Source: Candidatus Thalassarchaeaceae archaeon (GTDB lineage: Archaea; Thermoplasmatota; Poseidoniia; Poseidoniales; Thalassarchaeaceae). From it: DNA of 9,133 nt. Under the pieces are notes generated by a model that made no database searches, was not told the DNA's origin, and saw only the letters and a list, made by a program, of their open reading frames with translations. The stretch spans positions 1-9,133 of the forward strand of contig JAQXFA010000122.1 of assembly GCA_029250565.1 (NCBI GenBank), given 5' to 3'. Made by a program: the position numbers and the translations under genes. Below are positions 1 to 5,908 of this stretch, piece after piece; the first letter of the stretch is position 1; the number at the start of each line of letters is the position of its first letter.

Positions 1-2908
1 ATATTGCTAAATTCACCGGTAACCAAAATGGTAACTCTTCATCACAGTTTTCACTATCTGTTGGATAGAGGTCAATTGCAAGACCAGTTGCAGAACTGGT
101 TGGGCAACCATCCCCATCTAAGTCCGACCACGCCATGTAATCCATAGGGAAAGCATCTCCTGCCTCAACTCGTAAACCAACATTATCTAACGTGAAAGTG
201 TAATTGTCACCATAACCATCCCCATCAAAATCATTGCATTGTGTAGGATCTGAGATGAATGCATCTCCTGCTTCATTTATTCGCATACCGTTGTCATCAC
301 CGTATGTGTAATTATCACCACAACCATCTCCATCTAAATCTCGATATTGAGATGCATCAGTGATGAAAGCATCACCAGATTCGCCGACCCTTAGACCATC
401 ATTACCAACGGTGAAGGAGTATTCATCACCATGACTATCTCCATCAGTATCATGCCATTGTGAAGGCATGTTAGGGAAAGCATCAGCAGCACCAAGGGGG
501 TGAGCAAGCCAAGTGGCATCTGCATCACTGTAACCATCCCCATCACTATCTAGGCACCCATTTCTATCTTGGTAACTACTTCCTTGTGTGTTTAGGCAAT
601 GGTCACCATTAGGCTGTGTTTGGTCATCCCCCCAACCATCACCATCGCTGTCCTCATGTTGAGTTGGATCATTTGGGAAAGCATCATCCACATCTATCCA
701 CCCATCGCCATCCGCATCCTGCTTGAGCACTAGCATTGTACCGGTGTGATTCACCACAACCAAAGACTGGTCACTTGGAAATACATCCAAACCACGAGGA
801 ATATGATTCATTTGATAGGAATTGGCTAACGAACTATTTTGGATATCATAGAATTCTAACTGTCCTGTCAGTGAATTCTGGGCGTTACCAGTTGCGACTA
901 CAATCATACCATCATTGAGTAATTCTGCGAATGCAAAGGGTTCTTCACCCAATGTAATTTGTTGCATTTGAGATTGGCTTTGAATATCCCACATGATGAG
1001 TTGTTTATCCCAACCTGCAGTTACTAACAAGTCGGCTCCTGGCATCCATTCAGTAACCCCGACATACCCATTGTGTGAGTACGGTGAGCCATCATCCATC
1101 CAATTCTGTGGGTTGGGGTCACTTGTATTCCACAGTCTTACACCGCCAGTTTGGCCAACTGAAGCCAATTTTGTGCCAAAATCATTGAAGGCCATTGTCC
1201 AATGAGATTCTGAATATTGCCATTCATTGAAGAATTGTCCAGACATTGGCTCAATTATAGCAACGTGCCCATCTAATGAGGTATTGAGAGTGTTAGATGA
1301 CCAAGAAATTGCAGCATAATTACTGGTTTGATGCATGGCAATTCTACCAAAAGCACCTACCGTTTTGTGATCTCTTAGGTCAAATGACCATGACCATTTA
1401 CTAAATTCATTACAAGCAATAATTACTCCATCACTGAAAGCTACTATCGCTTCATCATTAATCCAATCAACTGATTTGGCAAATGGAATTTCGTAAACAA
1501 CCATACCATACTCTGGATGGAAACACTGACGGTCAATTGAGCCATTAGAAGCGCGAACGGTTAGTACACCTGATGAATCGGCGATGGCAACTAAATCAAG
1601 AACCGGGTGAACTGCAATTTCCCTTACATGTGCAGGACCTAATCTCCTGTATGGTAGAATTTCAAAAGTAGTGACATCAATTACCCAAATCTCAATTGCA
1701 CCATCCCTACCAGCGGATGCCATCAATTGGTTTGCTGTAGTAGGTGCTGAAATTGAGGCTGTAGTTACCGCTGTGATGTCCTCTGGAATTGAAGTTGAAC
1801 CTGACTTTACCGCATGCCAGCCAAAATCTGTTTGAATGTGTCCTGCAGTATCAATAAATGATATTCTCCCTGGGTCGTATAATCCGACTCCAAGGTAAGA
1901 TCCATCTGGGAGCCACCTAAGACTACTGACATTCTGTGGAATCGGTGAATACCAAAATACTGAGCCATCTACTTCTGCGTATGCAGTAGCAACTCCTTCC
2001 CAAACATTTGGTTGACTTGGAAGAGGGTGATTGTAAGCAATCGTATAACTACCCCCACCTGGCTCCCAAGTTACTGCCCAAGCACTGGAATTATCACCGC
2101 CAACAAAACGTTCCCATTGAAGCCCTCCTGTTGCAACATCAACACCATACACAACATCTCGGTAGGTGACATTACCATCAGAATATGTGGTCAGATTTCG
2201 ACCGATAGCAGCAACCGTTGCGCCATTAGGTGAAATTGCACAATCTACCGACCAAAACTGCGGGAAGAAATGTTGCGCATTGGCTGGTGAACCATCAATG
2301 AAATGAGATATATCAGCAATTACAATTTCCCCACCCATATTCATCTGGTTGATGTTACCACAAAATGCCACCTTTGAATGATTCAAAGAGGCATCAAGAC
2401 CCCATAGATATCCACCATATGTTCCAGTTAGGCCATCGGTCCATTGACCTGAGCGCATCTCTGTAGATGTATGGGGCGTGGAAGAACCGTTGTCAATAAC
2501 ATGATATGAATACCAATTTGTCCCAGAATCTGCCACTAACACCCATTCATTAGAAAGCCAAACAACATCAACTATTGCAGCAGAATGATGAATCCATAGT
2601 AAAACTCGGCCATCTGAAATATTCCAAACAAAGAGTCTGTTATCTGAAATCTCTACTCCCGCTATCTTAGTGGCATCAGGACTGAAATCCAAATCCCACA
2701 GTGGACCCTTTGGGTCTGGTTGCCAAGTATTAGCAGACCAACCTGATTGGATGGGTGGAGCGTCATTTATCTGCCATTGGCTGGCCACTGATTGTGCCAT
2801 AGGCTGTTTCTCATCTAATGCTGAATTTATTGTGATTTCAGAAGTGAAAAACATTTGCTGTGAAGAGACGATTAAAATTATCACAAGCAGCAGAGATTTG
2901 GGCTTCAT
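1..2908 (-). CDS. Large exported WD40-like protein with thrombospondin type 3-like calcium repeats (partial, 3' end off window)
   Basis: Reading the minus strand from an ATG at 2908 gives an open frame of 969 codons that is still open at the left edge. The N-terminus (MKPKSLLLVIILIVSSQQMF) looks like a signal peptide. Residues about 50-725 are rich in WD40-like blade motifs such as LWDLDFSPDATKIAGV, MASAGRDGAIEIWVID, LASVGQTGGVRLWN and LVTAGWDKQLIMWDI, implying one or more beta-propellers. From residue 731 on there are seven DxDGDx loops (for example DADGDG, DSDGDG, DLDGDG), the thrombospondin type 3 calcium-binding pattern, mixed with GDAFI/DAFP segments. The protein is therefore probably extracellular or surface-attached and calcium-stabilised; its ligand or substrate is unknown. 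An in-frame stop lies at 2978-2980 and no other ATG lies between it and 2908. No clear Shine-Dalgarno precedes this ATG. The C-terminus, where an anchor might sit, is not visible. Confidence 0.88.
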   Translation of the reverse strand, partial: MKPKSLLLVIILIVSSQQMFFTSEITINSALDEKQPMAQSVASQWQINDAPPIQSGWSANTWQPDPKGPLWDLDFSPDATKIAGVEISDNRLFVWNISDGRVLLWIHHSAAIVDVVWLSNEWVLVADSGTNWYSYHVIDNGSSTPHTSTEMRSGQWTDGLTGTYGGYLWGLDASLNHSKVAFCGNINQMNMGGEIVIADISHFIDGSPANAQHFFPQFWSVDCAISPNGATVAAIGRNLTTYSDGNVTYRDVVYGVDVATGGLQWERFVGGDNSSAWAVTWEPGGGSYTIAYNHPLPSQPNVWEGVATAYAEVDGSVFWYSPIPQNVSSLRWLPDGSYLGVGLYDPGRISFIDTAGHIQTDFGWHAVKSGSTSIPEDITAVTTASISAPTTANQLMASAGRDGAIEIWVIDVTTFEILPYRRLGPAHVREIAVHPVLDLVAIADSSGVLTVRASNGSIDRQCFHPEYGMVVYEIPFAKSVDWINDEAIVAFSDGVIIACNEFSKWSWSFDLRDHKTVGAFGRIAMHQTSNYAAISWSSNTLNTSLDGHVAIIEPMSGQFFNEWQYSESHWTMAFNDFGTKLASVGQTGGVRLWNTSDPNPQNWMDDGSPYSHNGYVGVTEWMPGADLLVTAGWDKQLIMWDIQSQSQMQQITLGEEPFAFAELLNDGMIVVATGNAQNSLTGQLEFYDIQNSSLANSYQMNHIPRGLDVFPSDQSLVVVNHTGTMLVLKQDADGDGWIDVDDAFPNDPTQHEDSDGDGWGDDQTQPNGDHCLNTQGSSYQDRNGCLDSDGDGYSDADATWLAHPLGAADAFPNMPSQWHDTDGDSHGDEYSFTVGNDGLRVGESGDAFITDASQYRDLDGDGCGDNYTYGDDNGMRINEAGDAFISDPTQCNDFDGDGYGDNYTFTLDNVGLRVEAGDAFPMDYMAWSDLDGDGCPTSSATGLAIDLYPTDSENCDEELPFWLPVNLAI
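125..451 (-). repeat. Three tandem 36-37-codon DxDGDG/GDAF repeats
   Basis: Within the C-terminal part of the large exported protein, the aspartate that opens each DxDGD loop falls at 451, 340, 232 and 124. This gives repeat lengths of 37, 36 and 36 codons (residues about 820-928). Each unit reads roughly D-x-DGDxxGD-(E/N)-YT....N.G.R(V/I)...GDAF followed by (I/P)-x-D. They are diverged copies at DNA level, consistent with old duplications rather than recent slippage. Confidence 0.85.
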
Positions 2909-2933
2909 CAAACCGGCAGATAAGCCCCTACAC

Positions 2934-2951
2934 TTTGACCTTCGGGCCAAA
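2934..2951. other. Hairpin with TTCG tetraloop in divergent spacer
   Basis: TTTGACC (2934-2940) pairs with GGCCAAA (2945-2951) with one A.C mismatch around a TTCG loop. Read on the plus strand this is a C(UUCG)G tetraloop, an exceptionally stable RNA turn, which favours a role in a rightward transcript (ftsZ side). It is the first of three adjacent hairpins between the divergent genes. Confidence 0.5.
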
Positions 2952-2954
2952 TGA

Positions 2955-2970
2955 CCTCCCTTAAGGGAGG
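2955..2970. other. Perfect 16-bp palindrome CCTCCCTTAAGGGAGG
   Basis: The two halves are exact reverse complements. As RNA it forms a 6-bp GC-rich stem with a TTAA loop; as DNA it could be a dimeric regulator site serving both divergent genes. It lies 47 bp upstream of the minus-strand ATG and about 100 bp upstream of ftsZ. Function is inferred only from position and symmetry. Confidence 0.5.
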
Positions 2971-2982
2971 ACTTTCTTCATT

Positions 2983-2997
2983 TTCGGCAATTCCGAA
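2983..2997. other. Inverted repeat TTCGG-CAATT-CCGAA
   Basis: A 5-bp perfect stem with a 5-nt loop, third in the row of hairpins in the divergent spacer. Downstream, GGTGC (3000-3004) can also pair with GCACC (3022-3026), so the leader before ftsZ may be structured over about 90 nt. Confidence 0.4.
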
Positions 2998-3070
2998 GGG
3001 GTGCGCGAACCCACTTGAGCAGCACCATTGCAAGCGTCAAGGTTAAGGCGACTTTAGTGAGGCTAGGTTC

Positions 3071-4207
3071 ATGCGCCATTTAATTGACCGCGTGTTAGAA
3101 CTACAAGAGGATGAGAAATCCTTGACCGAAGACATTGAAGAAAGTAAGGGTGAAACCAATCAAGGTGATGAAGAGTTAGTAGAATTATTAGCAAGTTTAG
3201 CACCAAGAATTCGCGTTTTTGGATGCGGAGGATGCGGTTGTAATACTGTTCAACGCTTAGAAGATGAAGGCTTATTGGCTGGTGATCACATCTCAGGATT
3301 TGCAGTTAACACTGATGCTCAGCACCTATTACGTTCTAAACTTAACAAAAAAATTCTGATTGGCAGAACTGCCCGTGGACGAGGGGCTGGCGGAGATCCT
3401 GAAAAAGGTGAGAAAGCCGCTTATGAATCTGAACGCACACTTGTCAATATTGTTGATGATTGTGACCTTGCTTTTGTTACCGCTGGACTTGGTGGTGGTA
3501 CAGGAACTGGCTCGGCTCACGTAGTTGCACGATTAGCAAAAGCCGCTGGAGCTCTAACCATTGCAGTTGTCACATATCCATTCATTTCAGAAGGTACACT
3601 ACGCCGACAAAATGCTGAATGGGGATTAGAGAGATTGCGAGAAGTATGCGATACAGTTGTGGTACTTCCTAATGAAAAGTTGTTAGAAGTTGAAGGTGTC
3701 AAAGATTTGCCTATAGAAGCAGCCTTCCGAGTTGCTGATGAATTGCTAATGCGATCAATTGCTGGTGTCACAGAAATGATTACCAAAGAAGGTCTTGTTA
3801 ACCTCGACTTTGAAGATTTGAGAAGTGTGATGCTGAACGGAGGTGGAATGGCAATGATTGGACTAGGAGAAGCAACTGGCAATGAACGTGCTATTGATGC
3901 AACTGCAGAAGCCCTATCCTCACCACTTCTTGATATTGATATCTCTGATGCCCGCGGTGCTCTTGTCAATGTGGTTGGCGGGCCATCACTAACTCTCGGA
4001 GAAGCGGAACGCTGCGCTCAAGAAATACGAGAGAGAATCAACCCCTATGCTAGAATTATTTGGGGTGCAACGGTTGACCAAAGTATGGGCAACGAGTTGC
4101 GTGTTTTGTTAGTTTTAACCGGAGTTAAAAGTCAGCAGATTTTTGGCGCTACCGCACATCAACAAATGCGTACAATGCGCAATCGTAGTCTTGAATTCAT
4201 CAATTGA
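3071..4207 (+). CDS. ftsZ: Cell division protein FtsZ
   Basis: FtsZ is the tubulin-family GTPase that assembles into the cytokinetic ring at mid-cell. The 378-aa product has the family landmarks in order: the first glycine-rich nucleotide loop GCGGCGCNTV (residues 51-60), the tubulin signature GGGTGTG (141-147), the ribose/GTP segment around residues 170-181, and the T7 synergy loop NLDFEDLR (244-251) with the catalytic acidic residues that complete the GTPase site of the neighbouring subunit. The first 45 residues form an acidic, charged N-terminal extension before the core. No long C-terminal tail follows the core. GTGAGG at 3057-3062 is a Shine-Dalgarno 8 nt before the ATG, and an in-frame stop at 3044 rules out a much longer start. 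It opens the cluster; ftsZ beside secE-spt5 is a recurrent euryarchaeal order. Confidence 0.97.
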   Translation: MRHLIDRVLELQEDEKSLTEDIEESKGETNQGDEELVELLASLAPRIRVFGCGGCGCNTVQRLEDEGLLAGDHISGFAVNTDAQHLLRSKLNKKILIGRTARGRGAGGDPEKGEKAAYESERTLVNIVDDCDLAFVTAGLGGGTGTGSAHVVARLAKAAGALTIAVVTYPFISEGTLRRQNAEWGLERLREVCDTVVVLPNEKLLEVEGVKDLPIEAAFRVADELLMRSIAGVTEMITKEGLVNLDFEDLRSVMLNGGGMAMIGLGEATGNERAIDATAEALSSPLLDIDISDARGALVNVVGGPSLTLGEAERCAQEIRERINPYARIIWGATVDQSMGNELRVLLVLTGVKSQQIFGATAHQQMRTMRNRSLEFIN

Positions 4208-4227
4208 ATTGACCCGTTGATGTTAAA

Positions 4228-4249
4228 GAGGACCCCCATGTCGGCATGA
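4228..4249 (+). promoter_or_regulatory. Minimal upstream ORF (Met-Ser-Ala-stop) with its own Shine-Dalgarno, secE leader
   Basis: GAGG at 4228-4231 lies 6 nt before ATG-TCG-GCA-TGA (4238-4249), a complete three-codon reading frame. It ends inside the left arm of the hairpin that precedes secE, so a ribosome finishing it would sit on that hairpin. A translation-coupling or attenuation role is inference. Confidence 0.35.
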
Positions 4250-4265
4250 ACCCTAAAGGGGTTCA
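4247..4265 (+). promoter_or_regulatory. Hairpin directly upstream of secE start
   Basis: TGAACCC (4247-4253) pairs perfectly with GGGTTCA (4259-4265) around a TAAAG loop. The right arm ends 3 nt before the secE ATG and contains most of the only G-run (4258-4261) that could serve as its ribosome binding site, so folding would hide it. It could equally be a transcript-processing or termination signal after ftsZ, but there is no T-run. Confidence 0.45.
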
Positions 4266-4268
4266 GCC

Positions 4269-4532
4269 ATGGCTAGTGAAGACTCTACAAGTAAGTCCTT
4301 TGAGGACCGAGTTCAAGCTCGACAAGATCAGTTTGAGACATGGGTCCGCAGTTTTGGCCGTGGTTCATGGGCACGAATTGTTCGTATGGCTCGCAAACCT
4401 AGTAAGATGGAATTTAGACAAACTATCTGGGTCTGTGGAATTGGCATGTTTGTACTAGGATTCATCGGCTTTGTTATGTTGTGGTTAATGGATACTGAAT
4501 TACCCAAATTCTTCCGATGGTTAATTGGTTGA
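4269..4532 (+). CDS. secE: Preprotein translocase subunit SecE (Sec61 gamma)
   Basis: SecE/Sec61-gamma is the small subunit that clamps SecY in the membrane-embedded protein-conducting channel. The 87-aa product is basic and amphipathic in its first half, with WARIVRMARKPSKMEFRQT (residues 34-52) matching the conserved cytoplasmic amphipathic helix and hinge of the family. A single transmembrane helix follows at about residues 53-74, then a short tail (TELPKFFRWLIG). The length is normal for the archaeal one-helix form, perhaps with a longer polar N-terminus. A stop at 4254-4256 in this frame makes 4269 the only available ATG. The gene lies between ftsZ and spt5, the usual archaeal place. Its own Shine-Dalgarno is poor (G-run 4258-4261), unlike its neighbours. 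Confidence 0.9.
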   Translation: MASEDSTSKSFEDRVQARQDQFETWVRSFGRGSWARIVRMARKPSKMEFRQTIWVCGIGMFVLGFIGFVMLWLMDTELPKFFRWLIG

Positions 4533-4547
4533 TCAAAATTTAGAAAT

Positions 4548-4553
4548 GGAGGT
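4548..4553 (+). promoter_or_regulatory. Ribosome binding site of spt5 (GGAGGT)
   Basis: A full-strength GGAGGT 6 nt before the ATG at 4560 supports the long, domain-fused start of the Spt5 protein rather than an internal start near the NGN domain. Confidence 0.8.
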
Positions 4554-4559
4554 TTCAAA

Positions 4560-5477
4560 ATGTCTGATGGATTCATAGTTTTTATTCGACACGAAGACAA
4601 ATTACTTTTGCTGAAGCGTGGCGAGGAAGTCACCGATTTTGCAAATTGCTGGGATGGAGTTTACGGGGTTGGAGACCACAATGATCTTGACCATGTGTTC
4701 ATGAGAATTGAAGACTCCACAGGTATTCAATCATCCTCTCTAACCTTAGTTCGAATGGGAGATGCACGTGGAATTGAATTTGGTAACCGACTAAACGAGG
4801 TTACTCCTATTCTGTTTGTTAGTGATACCTCAGAAATAGAGCCACGGACCCTTTACGATGAAGCAATGTGGGTTGACCCTGGTTATCTCAATGTTTTGAG
4901 CCCTGATGAGATGGATAATTCAGATGACGATATCTCCGCTATTCAAACCAGACCAACGGTTTCCCAACTTGGGGATATGTATGGGGATGTCTCAAGTTTC
5001 CTTTACATGCTCAAAACAACAATTGGTCAAGAACAGAAAATCGCTAATGAAATACATGCACGTATTTCTGGAACTGGCTCTCTGAGAGATGTTCAAGACG
5101 AAGTTTTCTCAGTCATTCACCCTCGACTTATGCGCGGATATATCTTTGTTGAAGCGAGTGCAAAGCACCACGTTGAGAAGTTGATCGGACGTGCAGGTGG
5201 TGTAACTACACCAATGCGTGGTTGTTCCAAAGTTCTTCCAGGTGAAGCGCCCTTGGGAGTTGTTTCCAATTATCTCGAGCCGAAATCGGCAACTGCTGGA
5301 ATAGAAGTTGGTAGCGTTGTTGAAATCAGAGTGGGTCATTTCAAAGGAAATCGCGCCCGTGTAACTGGAGTTGAAGAAGGCAAAGAAGAGGTGACTGTAG
5401 AATTATTCGAAGCAGCAGTTCCAATCCCTATCACAATGCGTGCTGACAACGTGCATGTAACGGAGCGTGTTGTCTGA
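4560..5477 (+). CDS. spt5: Transcription elongation factor Spt5 (NusG family) with N-terminal Nudix-like domain
   Basis: Spt5/NusG binds the RNA polymerase clamp, aids processivity and links transcription to translation. Archaeal Spt5 is usually about 150 aa; this product is 305 aa. The C-terminal half is the normal core: an NGN domain at about 145-235 with the hallmark MRGYIFVEAS (191-200), and a KOW domain at about 248-303 with GSVVEIRVGHFKGNRARV. The first 115 residues resemble a Nudix hydrolase: GFIVFIRHEDKLLLLKRG, then W31 and G36/G38 where the Nudix box begins, MRIEDSTGI (48-56) where REUxEExGU is expected, and DEAMWVDPGYL (100-110), like the usual Nudix C-terminal strand. The box is degenerate: R and the catalytic glutamates are replaced, so hydrolysis is unlikely and a binding role is more plausible. 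An acidic linker (about 114-125) joins the halves. The frame is continuous and has a strong Shine-Dalgarno. The Spt5 call is secure; the Nudix assignment is by eye. Confidence 0.92.
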   Translation: MSDGFIVFIRHEDKLLLLKRGEEVTDFANCWDGVYGVGDHNDLDHVFMRIEDSTGIQSSSLTLVRMGDARGIEFGNRLNEVTPILFVSDTSEIEPRTLYDEAMWVDPGYLNVLSPDEMDNSDDDISAIQTRPTVSQLGDMYGDVSSFLYMLKTTIGQEQKIANEIHARISGTGSLRDVQDEVFSVIHPRLMRGYIFVEASAKHHVEKLIGRAGGVTTPMRGCSKVLPGEAPLGVVSNYLEPKSATAGIEVGSVVEIRVGHFKGNRARVTGVEEGKEEVTVELFEAAVPIPITMRADNVHVTERVV

Positions 5478-5540
5478 GTACCCAATAGGGTTCTCGCGGC
5501 GGTTAAATAGGGGAAGCAGGTCGGCCAAAACCCAAACAAT

Positions 5541-5547
5541 GAGGTGA
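5541..5547 (+). promoter_or_regulatory. Ribosome binding site of rpl11 (GAGGTGA)
   Basis: GAGGTGA lies 4 nt before the ATG at 5552. The in-frame stop TGA at 5540-5542 overlaps it, so translation in this frame cannot begin further upstream. Together they fix the short form of L11. Confidence 0.8.
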
Positions 5548-5551
5548 ATCA

Positions 5552-5857
5552 ATGTCAGATAACTGGACTGCACGACGCATACGCACAGCAGTTATTGGTA
5601 AGGGCATCAAATTCAACGGCTCTTGGGAAGGAGAAACTGATGTTGGTTCAGACCCATCAGTTCACAATATTACACTCGACCAAATCATTACTATCTCAAA
5701 AGAGAAAGCGGATGATTTGTCTGGTAAAGGTGTCAAGCAACGCTCATTAGAAGTCATGGGAACATGTGTATCTATGCGTTGCCACATTGAAGGCATCGTG
5801 CCAAAGGATTTCATAAAGCAGGTGAAAGCAGGAGATCATGACGACAAATTCAATTAA
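5552..5857 (+). CDS. rpl11: Large subunit ribosomal protein L11, short form lacking the N-terminal domain
   Basis: L11 binds the GTPase-associated region of 23S rRNA at the base of the stalk. The 101-aa product matches the family's C-terminal rRNA-binding domain: VHNITLDQIITISKEK (residues 37-52), the helix that follows, and the near-invariant GTCVSM (70-75) with HIEG after it, ending in the archaeal-like KAGDHDDKF tail. Archaeal L11 is normally about 160 aa, with an N-terminal domain carrying a proline/glycine-rich segment (GPPLGPALG type). That domain is absent: only about 35 unrelated-looking residues (MSDNWTARRIRTAVIGKGI onward) precede the C-terminal domain. A stop at 5540-5542 and a strong Shine-Dalgarno fix the start, and the 74-nt gap after spt5 cannot hold the missing domain. 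Gene order (spt5-L11-L1-L10-L12) supports the identity. The start and frame look intact, so this seems a natural short form, not a broken gene. Confidence 0.88.
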   Translation: MSDNWTARRIRTAVIGKGIKFNGSWEGETDVGSDPSVHNITLDQIITISKEKADDLSGKGVKQRSLEVMGTCVSMRCHIEGIVPKDFIKQVKAGDHDDKFN

Positions 5858-5866
5858 ACCACGGGT

Positions 5867-5895
5867 TGCGGGAGAGGGAAACCTCGTTGACCGCA
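5867..5895 (+). promoter_or_regulatory. Putative L1-binding autoregulatory hairpin in the rpl1 leader
   Basis: TGCGG (5867-5871) pairs with CCGCA (5891-5895), and GAGG (5874-5877) pairs with CCTC (5882-5885) under a GAAA tetraloop. Between the two short helices is an asymmetric internal loop: GA on the 5' side and GTTGA on the 3' side. Two short helices around a purine-rich asymmetric loop is the layout of the L1 site on 23S rRNA (helices 76-77) and of the L1 operator in Methanococcus mRNAs. Here it sits 13 nt before the rpl1 ATG and next to its Shine-Dalgarno (5896-5903), so bound L1 could block initiation. The structure is seen in the sequence; binding is inference. Confidence 0.5.
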
Positions 5896-5908
5896 GGGGT
5901 GAGAAAAA

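Noticed and set aside
736..2954. Short plus-strand ORFs opposite the large minus-strand gene (for example at 736, 993, 2012, 2670)
   Set aside because: They are antisense shadows of a continuous 969-codon minus-strand frame with clear domain patterns, and none looks like a protein family.
3000..3070. tRNA or other classical RNA gene before ftsZ, prompted by a GGTTC string
   Set aside because: No cloverleaf, T-loop GTTCRA context or acceptor stem can be formed.
3517..3969. 150-aa minus-strand ORF inside ftsZ
   Set aside because: Ser/Arg/Pro-rich composition typical of the antisense of a conserved gene; ftsZ motifs occupy the plus strand.
4246..4458. 70-aa ORF starting at 4246 overlapping secE
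   Set aside because: Different frame from secE with no membrane helix or family pattern; secE has the expected helix and neighbours.
5478..5551. Missing L11 N-terminal domain hidden by a frameshift upstream of rpl11
   Set aside because: Only 74 nt separate spt5 from rpl11, too short for about 65 residues, and the spt5 C-terminus is intact.
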